This document shows, in pieces, positions 19,120 to 26,959 of a DNA stretch of 64,000 nt. Source of the DNA: Streptomyces polyasparticus (GTDB taxonomy: Bacteria > Actinomycetota > Actinomycetes > Streptomycetales > Streptomycetaceae); contig NZ_JACTVJ010000018.1 in NCBI RefSeq assembly GCF_014493765.1, positions 124,001 through 188,000 on the forward strand, written 5' to 3'. Numbering within the stretch: position 1 is the stretch's first letter; the number at the start of each line of letters is the position of its first letter. A model generated the notes under the pieces. That model was not told where the DNA came from, searched no databases, and was given only the letters and a program-made list of their open reading frames with translations. A program made the position numbers and the translations under genes.

Positions 19120-20250
19120 TCAGATGCCGGTCGCGAAGCCCGGGGTCACCGCGGAGGCCGTGCCCTGGACGCCGGACGCGGCGTTCTGGGCCAGCGGGCC
19201 GCCGTCCGTGCGCACCGTGTCCGTGAGGCCCTGCGCGAGCGGGGCGACGTCGGAGGTGATGCCGCGGGCCAGGCCGTCGACGTCGCCGCCGACGCCGGTG
19301 GCCAGACCCGTCGCCGCGGTGGCGACGTCCTGCACCAGGGGCTGGACCTCGGAGACGACGACGTCGGCCACGGGCCGTACGTCCTCGACGACACCGCCCG
19401 CGAAGGGCTGCACCTCCTCGGTGACGCCCTGGGCGAACGGCGTGACGTCCCCGCCCACGCCCTGCACCAGCGTCCCGGCGTCGGCGAGGGCCTGGCCGAC
19501 GACCGGGAGCACCGAGTCGACGGCGGTCGCGGCGACGGGCGGCAGCACGGAGGCGCTGGTCTCGGCCACGATCGGGTTCGCCGCGGCGAGGGCGCCCTGC
19601 GCCTGGGCCGGGGCCTGCTCCAGGAGCGCCTGCGGCGCGAAGTCCGCGAGCGGTCCGAAGAGGTAGTCGATCTCGGCGTCGGGGGCGGGGAGTTGGGTGG
19701 GCAGCTCGGCCGCGGGGAGCTGCCCGGTGGGGAGGTCGGCCGCGGGGAGCTGGCCGGTGGGCAGCTCGGCCGCGGGGAGCTGGCCGGTGGGGAGGTCCGC
19801 CGCGGGGAGCTGGCCCGTCGGGAGGTCGGCAGTGGGGAGGTCCGCCGACGGGAGCTGGCCCGTCGGGAGGTCGGCCGAGGGGAGCCCGGACGCGGCGTCG
19901 TTGGCCTGGTCGACGGCGCCCTGGGCGCGGTCGGCGGCCCCCTTGAGGCCCTTGGCGTCGTCGGCGGCGGACTTCGCCTTGGCGGCGGTGGTGGCCGCGG
20001 CCGCCTTGGCCTTGCCCACGACCTGCTCGGCCCCGGCGCCGGACGCCTTGTCGCGGACCTGGTCGAGGGCGCCGGTGACGACGTCCGCGTCGGGCGTGCT
20101 GACCGGCGCGGTGGCCGGCAGCTCGGCGGCGCTCGCGTGGGCGGCACCGATACCGATCATGCCGGTGGCGCCGGCGGCGGTTATGACGAGAGAGCTGCGG
20201 AGCTTCCGCCCGTTGACGGACGCGGCGCTCTGCTTCTTGTGCTTGCTCAT
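19120..20250 (-). CDS. Exported low-complexity repeat protein
   Basis: The 376-residue protein starts with a basic n-region and hydrophobic core (KLRSSLVITAAGATGMIGIG) ending near AHASAAE, a typical signal peptide. The mature part has an Ala/Lys-rich helix, about ten residues-10 units of the DLPTGQLPAA type (encoded at about 19700-19890), then a region with 11-residue periodicity (EVQPFAGGVVE, DVRPVADVVVS, EVQPLVQDVAT). No catalytic motif, LPXTG or C-terminal anchor is visible. The next gene upstream is also an exported repeat protein. The function is unknown; a structural or cell-surface role is a guess. Confidence 0.8.
   Translation of the reverse strand: MSKHKKQSAASVNGRKLRSSLVITAAGATGMIGIGAAHASAAELPATAPVSTPDADVVTGALDQVRDKASGAGAEQVVGKAKAAAATTAAKAKSAADDAKGLKGAADRAQGAVDQANDAASGLPSADLPTGQLPSADLPTADLPTGQLPAADLPTGQLPAAELPTGQLPAADLPTGQLPAAELPTQLPAPDAEIDYLFGPLADFAPQALLEQAPAQAQGALAAANPIVAETSASVLPPVAATAVDSVLPVVGQALADAGTLVQGVGGDVTPFAQGVTEEVQPFAGGVVEDVRPVADVVVSEVQPLVQDVATAATGLATGVGGDVDGLARGITSDVAPLAQGLTDTVRTDGGPLAQNAASGVQGTASAVTPGFATGI
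19700..19890 (-). repeat. About 30-bp tandem repeats encoding DLPTGQLPAA units
   Basis: Roughly six or seven imperfect copies, alternating ADLPTGQLPA and AELPTGQLPA forms, lie inside the exported-protein gene. One shorter variant (SADLPTADL) breaks the phase. Confidence 0.8.
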
Positions 20251-20367
20251 TACTGGGTCGGATCCTTCGAATTCGAGGGTACGAAGGGGCCGTTCACGGC
20301 TCCTTCGCGGCGGGCAGACCTGTCCCGCCCCCGCGCGGCAGGTCATCAGGCGGGGGAAAGGCCTGCC

Positions 20368-21471
20368 CTAGCCGGGGAATTCGAGGATGTCGCGGTGCCG
20401 GTCGCGGATCCGGTCGTACGCAGAGGAGGCGCCCTTGCCGCCGGAGAGCGGCACACCCAGGTGCCGGTCAGGGAGCGTGGCGTGCTGAGCGTCGCCGGGG
20501 CGCTGGGTGCCGGACTCGGCGGCGCTGTGGGCGCAGAGGCCCTGGGGCATGCCGGGCGCCGGAAGGTGCGTGGGTCCCGACGGGGCGTCGGGGTGCGGCA
20601 GTTGGGCCACGGGGTGTGCGGACGCGCCGGTGGCATGCCCGGTGGCACCGCCCGCGGGAGCGGGACGGCCCGTGGAGTCCCGGCCGGGCGTCTCGGCCTC
20701 GCCGACCGGAACGGACGCGGCCGACGGGTCCTGTCCCTTGTCATCCCCACGCTCACCCGGCACCGCGGGCAACGGGACATACGGCAGCTGCGGCTGCGGC
20801 AACCGCACCGGCTCGAGCAGCCCTGTCACGGCATCGGCGGTCCGTGCGACCCCGTCGGCCACGGGCTGCGTGAGCTGACGCACCGGCTCCTGCAGGGAAC
20901 CGACGGCTTCCCGCACGGGGGCGGTGACTTCACGGACGGGCGCGGCGATGTTCCGTACGGGCTGCGCGGCTTCACGGACCGGCTCAGTGATCTCACCGAC
21001 CGGCTTGGCGACTTCGCGGACCGGCCGCGTGACGTCGCCGACCGGTGCCGCAACGTCACGAGCAGGCACCGCGAGGTCCCGTACCGGCTCGGCCCCTTCC
21101 CGTACGGACGCTTCGCGAATCGGCTCGGTCGCCGATTCCCGCACCGGCCGCGTGGCCTCATGGCCCGGCTCCGTGACTTCGCCAACCGACTCCGTGACTT
21201 CACCGACCGGCCGCGTGGCCTCACGTATCGGCTCGGTGGTCTCGTCCCTCGGGTCCGCGGGCGTCTCTCCCAGCGGATCCGTGGCCGGTTCCTCCACCGA
21301 GGCGACCTGAGCCGCCGGGGCGATGGGCTCCGAAGCCTGGGCCCGTTCGCCGCAGAGCAGGCCGAGGACGAGGAACGCGCCGAGGAGCAGCACCAGTTGC
21401 AGCCCGCGCCGCACCGCCGTCGGGCGCACAAGGCACCGGACGGATGCGGGCAGCGTGGCCGCGTGGCTCAA
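20368..21471 (-). CDS. Exported protein with proline-marked seven-residue repeats
   Basis: About 367 residues from a TTG start at 21471, chosen because GGAG lies six bases upstream; earlier codons read as Pro/Arg-rich noise. A signal peptide is clear (RRGLQLVLLLGAFLVLGLLC...AQASE). The middle of the protein (encoded at about 20830-21270) has about seventeen seven-residue units such as EPVREVT, RPVREVA, KPVGEIT and APVREAV, each with Pro at the same place and acidic or basic residues following. The C-terminal third is Pro/Gly/His-rich and ends RDRHRDILEFPG. No known domain is recognised. The start codon is uncertain. Confidence 0.7.
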   Translation of the reverse strand: MSHAATLPASVRCLVRPTAVRRGLQLVLLLGAFLVLGLLCGERAQASEPIAPAAQVASVEEPATDPLGETPADPRDETTEPIREATRPVGEVTESVGEVTEPGHEATRPVRESATEPIREASVREGAEPVRDLAVPARDVAAPVGDVTRPVREVAKPVGEITEPVREAAQPVRNIAAPVREVTAPVREAVGSLQEPVRQLTQPVADGVARTADAVTGLLEPVRLPQPQLPYVPLPAVPGERGDDKGQDPSAASVPVGEAETPGRDSTGRPAPAGGATGHATGASAHPVAQLPHPDAPSGPTHLPAPGMPQGLCAHSAAESGTQRPGDAQHATLPDRHLGVPLSGGKGASSAYDRIRDRHRDILEFPG

Positions 21472-21628
21472 CAGGGCTCCATGACGTGGGGGGTTCGGTG
21501 GGGCGCCCGGATACGGCGTCGGCCGGAGCCGACGCACCGGCCGGGTGGGGTCCGTGGGGGCGGAACCGCTCACTCCAGCGCGCCCGCCGATCCTCGCACG
21601 CGACAACCGGTGTCGCGCAAGCCCCCTG

Positions 21629-23011
21629 TTACTGATGGGTCTCCTTGTCCGGTATGGGCAGAGGCCGCTTCTCGATCGCCGCCGCCATCACGTCGGGGAA
21701 GAGGTCGGGTGTGCAGGCGAAGGCGGGCGCGCCCAGGCCGGCGAGTGCGGCCGCGTGCTCACGGTCGTACGCGGGCGCGCCCTCGTCGGAGAGCGCGAGC
21801 AGCGTCACGAACTGCACACCCGAGGCCTTCATCGCGGCGACCCGCTTGAGCATCTCGTGGCGTATCCCGCCCTCGTAGAGGTCCGAGATGAGGACGACCA
21901 CGGTGTCCGCGGGGCGGGTGATCTGCGACTGGCAGTAGGCGAGGGCGCGGTTGATGTCCGTGCCGCCGCCGAGCTGCGTGCCGAACAGCACGTCCACCGG
22001 ATCGTCGAGCTGGTCGGTGAGGTCGACGACCGCCGTGTCGAACACGACCAGACGGGTGTTGAGGGAGCGCATCGACGCGAGCACGGCGCCGAACACCGAG
22101 GCGTAGACGACCGATGCGGCCATCGAACCCGACTGGTCGATGCAGAGGATGACCTCCTTCTTGACCGACTGCGCGGCCCGTCCGTAGCCGATCAGGCGCT
22201 CGGGCACGACGGTGCGGTGCTCGGGCAGGTAGTTCTTGAGGTTGGCCGCGATCGTGCGGTTCCAGTCGATGTCGTGGTGGCGCGGCCGGCTGATCCTCGC
22301 GCTGCGGTCGAGTGCGCCGGTGAGGGTGGCGCGGGTGCGGGTGGCCAGGCGCTTCTCCAGGTCCTCGACGACCTTGCGGACGACGGCCCGTGCGGTCTCC
22401 TTGGTGGTCTCGGGCATCGCCTTGTTCAGCGAGAGCAGCGTGCCGACGAGATGCACGTCCGGTTCGACGGCTTCGAGCATCTCCGGTTCCAGCAGCAGCG
22501 TGGACAGACCGAGCCGGTCGATGGCGTCGCGCTGCATGACCTGGACGACGGAGGACGGGAAGTACGTACGGATGTCCCCGAGCCAGCGGGCCACGGAGGG
22601 CGCCGATGCGCCGAGCCCCGCGGAACGGTCCCGGCTGCCGCCCGCCCCCGGCCGTTTCCCATAGAGGGATTCGAGCGCGGAGTCCATGGCGGCGTCGCGC
22701 CCGGTCAGTTCGCAGCCGGTGCCGTCGGCCTCCTGTCCGCCGAGGACCATGCGCCAGCGCCGCAGCCGCTCCTCGCCTCCGGAGCCGGTGGCGGGGGCGG
22801 GCGTGGTCGCGGCGGGGTCGGCCGGGGCGGGGGTGGTCGCGGCGGCCGGCGCGCCGGGTGCGGTCCGCGTGATGGGGTCGATGGGCGCGCCCGACGTCCC
22901 GAGGGCCCCCGACGTCCCAAGGGCGTCGGGCGTGCGCTGGGTGGCGGGCGTGCGCTGGGTGGCGGGCGTGCGCTGGGTGGCGGGCGTGCGCTGGGTGGCG
23001 GGCGTAGTCAT
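21629..23011 (-). CDS. VWA-domain (CoxE/MoxR-associated) protein
   Basis: The 460-residue protein has an Ala/Pro/Thr-rich N-terminal ~75 residues with four TPATQR repeats, a helical middle (RWLGDIRTYFPSSVVQVMQR, RKVVEDLEKRLATRTRATL) and a C-terminal VWA domain with an intact MIDAS site (ILCIDQSGSMAAS near residue 290, plus GGGTDINRAL and VLISDLYEGG). Such VWA proteins work with MoxR-type AAA+ ATPases as metal-dependent adaptors or chaperones. It is the third gene of an operon; its ATG overlaps the DUF5682 stop by 4 bp. Confidence 0.93.
   Translation of the reverse strand: MTTPATQRTPATQRTPATQRTPATQRTPDALGTSGALGTSGAPIDPITRTAPGAPAAATTPAPADPAATTPAPATGSGGEERLRRWRMVLGGQEADGTGCELTGRDAAMDSALESLYGKRPGAGGSRDRSAGLGASAPSVARWLGDIRTYFPSSVVQVMQRDAIDRLGLSTLLLEPEMLEAVEPDVHLVGTLLSLNKAMPETTKETARAVVRKVVEDLEKRLATRTRATLTGALDRSARISRPRHHDIDWNRTIAANLKNYLPEHRTVVPERLIGYGRAAQSVKKEVILCIDQSGSMAASVVYASVFGAVLASMRSLNTRLVVFDTAVVDLTDQLDDPVDVLFGTQLGGGTDINRALAYCQSQITRPADTVVVLISDLYEGGIRHEMLKRVAAMKASGVQFVTLLALSDEGAPAYDREHAAALAGLGAPAFACTPDLFPDVMAAAIEKRPLPIPDKETHQ
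22934..23005 (-). repeat. Four 18-bp perfect tandem repeats at the VWA gene 5' end
   Basis: The copies encode TPATQR four times, directly after the start codon. Identity is essentially complete, which suggests recent slippage. Confidence 0.9.
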
Positions 23012-25653
23012 CGGGCGGCCTCCGCAAGGGTGTTGTCAGGTGTGCGGTCGGGTGCGGGCCCGGGCGCGCCCCCGGGCAGGGCGGCGGATGCGTCCAGGCC
23101 CAGGAGCAGGTGGACGACGGGCAGCACGGCCGCCGCACGCTCCTCGTCCAAGGTGTCCGAGAACCCGGGCACGCCGACCCCGGCCGCCGCCGGCTGTGCG
23201 GCCGGGCCCCTGCGGACCAGCTCGCCGAGGGTGCGCCGTACGCCCGGTTCGTACGCGGAGAAAGTGCGGCGCAGCAGCGGCAGCACATCCGTGAACGCCG
23301 CGTCGGGCACGGAGGTGAGCCAGGCGTCGACCAGGCCGAGCAGCCGCTCGTCGTGGACAAGGAGCATGCCTCCGGAGCCGCCGCCGACGAAGCCGTCGAT
23401 CCAGGCGGCCGCGTCGGCCGGCGGCGTGCCGGCGGACAGGGCGAGACCCATGAGCCGCCCCGCTTCGTCCTGATCCAACTCCCCTTCGTCCAGGAGCAGT
23501 CGGACCGCACGGCCGCGGATCACTCCGGGGACCGAGTCGCGGGAGCCGAGGGCGCCCAGGACCGTGTACCAGCGCGAACGTATGGCGCCGGTGCCGTCCG
23601 GGGCGGTGTCCGCAGGACGGCGTTCGTCGTCGAGCAGGCCGACCGCCGCGTGGACCGCGTCCACATGGGTGCGCATCTCGGCGGCTCCGTCCGCGTCGAG
23701 GCCGGCGCAGGCGGGGGCGAGGCCGACGAAGACCCGTTCGGCGAGACCCGCCGCGACCTCGGTGAGCGCGCCGGTGTCGGTGCCGCGTACGTCGCCGTAG
23801 CGCAGCGAGCGCACCAACGCGGGCAGGGCCTGGGCGAGATGGCCGACGTCGGCGTCGAGCGCCGCGCGGTCGGCGAGGACGCGCATCACCACCGGCAGCG
23901 CGTCGGGCAGCGCGGCCAGGAGGCAGCGCTCGGCGAGCGCCGTGACATCGGCGAGCGCGGTGGCACCCACCGCATCCGCCTCGGCCTTCGCGGTGGCGGC
24001 GCCGAGCACGGTGGTGCCCCAGATGCCGGCCTCGGCCACCCGCACCGCGAGCTCGGGCTCCCAGCGCAGCCGCCAGCTCTCGCGGAACGTGCCGGTGCTG
24101 CCGCGCGTCGCGGCCGCCGGCTCGCCCCAGCCGATGCCGAGCAGCCGCAGACGGTGCAGCAGCCGGCTGCGCTCGGCGTCGTTGGGCCGGCGCAGGTCGA
24201 GCTCCAACTCCCGTTCCAGCGCCTCGGGTTTGAGGCGCAGCGACTTCTGGATCCGGGTGAGGTCTCGCTGCAGCGGTACGGCGGGGGCGGCCGAGGGTAC
24301 TTCGCCGAGGATGTCGCCCACGATGAGGCGGTCGTGGATGAGCGCGAGCGGGACGTCGGAGCCGTCGCAGAACACGGCACGGACGGCGTCGGTGGTCTCG
24401 GAGAGGCCGGGCAGCGGACGGCCGCGCATCACGGCGAGGGTCTCGGCGAGCCGTACGGCTTCGATGACATGGGCCGAGGAGACGAGGCGGTCCTCGTCGC
24501 GCAGGAGTCCCGCGACCTTGGTCAGCCAGCGCTCGACGGGACGGTCGGGGGCGGCGAAGAGATGCGCGTACCAGCCCGGTGAGTCGATGCCCGCGCCGTA
24601 ACCGCTCGCACGGGCCAGGCGGCGGTGGGTCCAGGGCACCCAGGTCATGTCGACCTTGGCCTTGGGCAGGCCCTTGAGCAGGGCGCGGTCGGCGGTGGCG
24701 GTGGTCCTCTCGTGCAGCGCGGGCACATGCCAGGCACCGCAGACGACGGCGTAACGCTCCCCGAACTCCTTGGCCGCAGCGCGCATTTGGAGCCGCATGT
24801 ACGCCTCGCGCACCAGGTCGCGGTCGTGGCCGCCCGCTCCGTACGTCTCCCGCAGCGCCCCCATCGCCTCGGCGAGCGCGGCGAAGGGCGCCAGTGCGTC
24901 GGCGCTCTGGCCGCGGTACTCGACGGCGTCCTCCCACCAGCGCTCGGGATCGTCGTAACCGGCGGCTTCGGCGAGGACGGCGATGGGGTCGACGCGCAGG
25001 TCCTCGGCGGGCTCGCCCTCGGAAGCGGCGTCCCCCTCGGAAGCAGCGCCCCCCTCGGAAGCGGCGTCCCCGTCGGGAGCGAGCTCGCCCTGGGAAGCGG
25101 CCTCCCCCTCCCCCTTCTCTTCCTTCTTCTCCTCCTCGGCCCGCAGCGCCAGCGAATGCGCCGCGGGCAGGTCGATGAAACGCACCGGAACCCCTTGCTC
25201 AAGGGCCCAGTTGACCGCCACCCACTCCGGCGAGAACTCGGCGAACGGCCAGAACGCCGAGCGCCCGGGTTCGTCCACCACATGCGCGAGCAGCGCGACC
25301 GGCGGCCGCATCTCCGCGTCGGCGGCCAGCGCCACCAGGCCGTCGGCCTCCGGCGGCCCCTCGATCAGCACGGCCCGCGGGCGCCGCGCATCGAGCGCCG
25401 CCCGCACGGCCCGGGCCGAGCCCGGTCCGTGATGGCGCACGCCGAGAATCCACGGCCCGCCCACGGCACCTGCCTCTTCCACCTCTACCTCTGCTTCAGC
25501 CCCTGCTCCTGACCCGGCCTCCGCGGGCGCCGCCTCGACCCCTGCACGCACAGCCCTCAACTCCCCTCCCCCGTCCGTCACATCAAGCCCCGCAGTCCCC
25601 CGTACGCATCCGCCGGCCGTCCCCCAGCCGCTCGCCCACCGCCGCTCCGTCAC
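23008..25653 (-). CDS. DUF5682 protein, possible TIKI/EreA-like domain
   Basis: This 881-residue protein is the middle gene of the MoxR operon. Its GTG start overlaps the MoxR stop by 4 bp, and its stop overlaps the VWA start by 4 bp. The N-terminal ~360 residues contain GVRHHGPGSA (about residue 70), VLIEGPPEAD, REAYMRLQMRAA and VVCGAWHVPAL (about residue 300). This spaced His/Glu/Arg/His series resembles the EreA/ChaN/TraB-TIKI superfamily of metal-dependent hydrolases. An acidic Ala/Ser/Glu repeat insert (AASEGD units) interrupts that half. The C-terminal half is helical with no motif I know. The enzymatic role is inferred only from motif spacing. Confidence 0.82.
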   Translation of the reverse strand: MTERRWASGWGTAGGCVRGTAGLDVTDGGGELRAVRAGVEAAPAEAGSGAGAEAEVEVEEAGAVGGPWILGVRHHGPGSARAVRAALDARRPRAVLIEGPPEADGLVALAADAEMRPPVALLAHVVDEPGRSAFWPFAEFSPEWVAVNWALEQGVPVRFIDLPAAHSLALRAEEEKKEEKGEGEAASQGELAPDGDAASEGGAASEGDAASEGEPAEDLRVDPIAVLAEAAGYDDPERWWEDAVEYRGQSADALAPFAALAEAMGALRETYGAGGHDRDLVREAYMRLQMRAAAKEFGERYAVVCGAWHVPALHERTTATADRALLKGLPKAKVDMTWVPWTHRRLARASGYGAGIDSPGWYAHLFAAPDRPVERWLTKVAGLLRDEDRLVSSAHVIEAVRLAETLAVMRGRPLPGLSETTDAVRAVFCDGSDVPLALIHDRLIVGDILGEVPSAAPAVPLQRDLTRIQKSLRLKPEALERELELDLRRPNDAERSRLLHRLRLLGIGWGEPAAATRGSTGTFRESWRLRWEPELAVRVAEAGIWGTTVLGAATAKAEADAVGATALADVTALAERCLLAALPDALPVVMRVLADRAALDADVGHLAQALPALVRSLRYGDVRGTDTGALTEVAAGLAERVFVGLAPACAGLDADGAAEMRTHVDAVHAAVGLLDDERRPADTAPDGTGAIRSRWYTVLGALGSRDSVPGVIRGRAVRLLLDEGELDQDEAGRLMGLALSAGTPPADAAAWIDGFVGGGSGGMLLVHDERLLGLVDAWLTSVPDAAFTDVLPLLRRTFSAYEPGVRRTLGELVRRGPAAQPAAAGVGVPGFSDTLDEERAAAVLPVVHLLLGLDASAALPGGAPGPAPDRTPDNTLAEAAR

Positions 25654-26777
25654 CCGCTCACTTCACGGCAGGCCCGGTAGAAGTCCTTCCAGCCGTCCCG
25701 CTCGCGCACGACCGCCTCCAGGTACTCCTTCCAGATCACCCGGTCCGCGGCCGGATCGCGGACGACCGCGCCGAGGATGCCCGCCGCGACATCGCCGGCC
25801 CGCAGCACGCCGTCGCCGAAGTGGGCCGCGAGCGCGAGGCCGCCGGTGACGACCGAGATCGCCTCGGCCGTGGAGAGCGTGCCGCTCGGGGATTTGACCT
25901 TGGTGCGGCCGTCGGCCGTGATGCCGTCGCGCAGCTCGCGGAAGACGGTGACGACGCGGCGGATCTCGTCGATGCCGTCGGGCCCCGGCGGCAGATCGAG
26001 CGAGCGGCCCAGCTGGTCGACGCGGCGCGCGACGATGTCGACCTCGGCCTCTACGCTCTCGGGCAGCGGAAGCACCACTGTGTTGAAACGGCGGCGCAGC
26101 GCGCTGGAGAGGTCATTGACCCCTCGGTCGCGGTCATTGGCGGTGGCGATCAGGTTGAACCCGCGGACGGCCTGCACCTCCTGCCCCAACTCCGGTACGG
26201 GCAGCGTCTTCTCCGACAGGATCGTGATCAGCGTGTCCTGTACGTCCGCGGGGATGCGCGTGAGCTCCTCGACGCGGGCCGTCATGCCCTGGGACATCGC
26301 CCGCATCACAGGGCTCGGCACCAGGGCGTCGCGGCTCGGGCCGTGGGCGAGCAGCTGCGCGTAGTTCCATCCGTAGCGAATGGCCTCTTCGGGTGTGCCC
26401 GCCGTGCCCTGCACGAGCAGGGTCGAGTCGCCGCTGACGGCGGCCGCGAGATGTTCGGACACCCAGGTCTTCGCGGTGCCCGGCACACCGAGCAGCAGGA
26501 GCGCGCGGTCGGTGGCCAGGGTGGTGACGGCGACCTCGACGATGCGCCGCGGTCCCACGTACTTCGGAGTGATCACGGTGCCGTCGGGCAGGGTGCCGCC
26601 GAGCAGATACGTGGCCACCGCCCACGGCGACAGGCGCCAGCGCTCCGGGCGCGGACGGTCGTCCGCGGCGGCGAGCGCGGCGAGCTCGTCCGCGAACGCG
26701 TCCTCCGCGTGCGGGCGGAGCACCTCTGCGGTCCCGCTGCCCAGGCCGCGTCCCAGCCCGTTTTCCAGCACGGTCAT
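25650..26777 (-). CDS. MoxR-family AAA+ ATPase
   Basis: The 375-residue protein has the MoxR-type AAA+ core: Walker A GVPGTAKT at about residue 96, the EELTRIPADVQDTLITILSE stretch around the Walker B position, the sensor LIATANDRDRGVNDLSSAL and the Arg-finger region LRRRFN. MoxR ATPases remodel or load cofactors onto targets through VWA partners. It heads the leftward operon with DUF5682 and the VWA gene, each joined by 4-bp overlaps. The ATG at 26777 is preceded by a GGAGGGG ribosome site. Its promoter shares a 17-bp element with the divergent SWIM gene. Confidence 0.95.
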   Translation of the reverse strand: MTVLENGLGRGLGSGTAEVLRPHAEDAFADELAALAAADDRPRPERWRLSPWAVATYLLGGTLPDGTVITPKYVGPRRIVEVAVTTLATDRALLLLGVPGTAKTWVSEHLAAAVSGDSTLLVQGTAGTPEEAIRYGWNYAQLLAHGPSRDALVPSPVMRAMSQGMTARVEELTRIPADVQDTLITILSEKTLPVPELGQEVQAVRGFNLIATANDRDRGVNDLSSALRRRFNTVVLPLPESVEAEVDIVARRVDQLGRSLDLPPGPDGIDEIRRVVTVFRELRDGITADGRTKVKSPSGTLSTAEAISVVTGGLALAAHFGDGVLRAGDVAAGILGAVVRDPAADRVIWKEYLEAVVRERDGWKDFYRACREVSG

Positions 26778-26835
26778 GGATCCCCCTCCAGCTCTCCGGG
26801 ACGGCCGTCCCGAGCCGATCTCCGGCGTTGCATCC

Positions 26836-26863
26836 ACCGTGCACCACGCCACTGACAATCGGC
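26836..26863 (-). promoter_or_regulatory. RecA-NDp/PafBC-like promoter of the MoxR operon
   Basis: On the minus strand TTGTCAGTG (26858-26850) is followed by eight bases and then CACGGT (26841-26836). The established mycobacterial RecA-NDp/PafBC consensus is TTGTCRGTG, eight bases, TAnnnT. The upstream box is perfect and the -10 has one mismatch. The 17-bp box 26847-26863 is identical to the one serving the divergent SWIM gene. A leader of about 55 nt would result. Confidence 0.7.
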
Positions 26864-26925
26864 CCCGGCGGCGCCTCGCGGGCCGCGCCAACTGCCGTCC
26901 GCGAAGGGAGTATTCGCAGGTCGGA

Positions 26926-26953
26926 GCCGATTGTCAGTGGCGGGATCTACCTT
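26926..26953 (+). promoter_or_regulatory. RecA-NDp/PafBC-like promoter of the SWIM gene (leaderless)
   Basis: TTGTCAGTG (26931-26939), eight bases and TACCTT (26948-26953) match the DNA-damage promoter consensus TTGTCRGTG-N8-TAnnnT exactly. The ATG begins seven bases after the -10, so the transcript is probably leaderless. The 17-bp block 26926-26942 is a perfect inverted copy of 26847-26863 on the other side of the divergent region. Confidence 0.78.
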
Positions 26954-26959
26954 CGGGGC

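Noticed and set aside
26847-26942. The 17-bp inverted repeats as terminal repeats of a small transposable element (MITE)
   Set aside because: The enclosed segment is only about 60 bp, there are no flanking target duplications, and each copy sits in promoter position with the right -10 spacing.
26778-26959. A LexA SOS box controlling the MoxR/SWIM cluster
   Set aside because: No GAAC-N4-GTTC type palindrome is present. The element seen fits the LexA-independent damage promoter instead.
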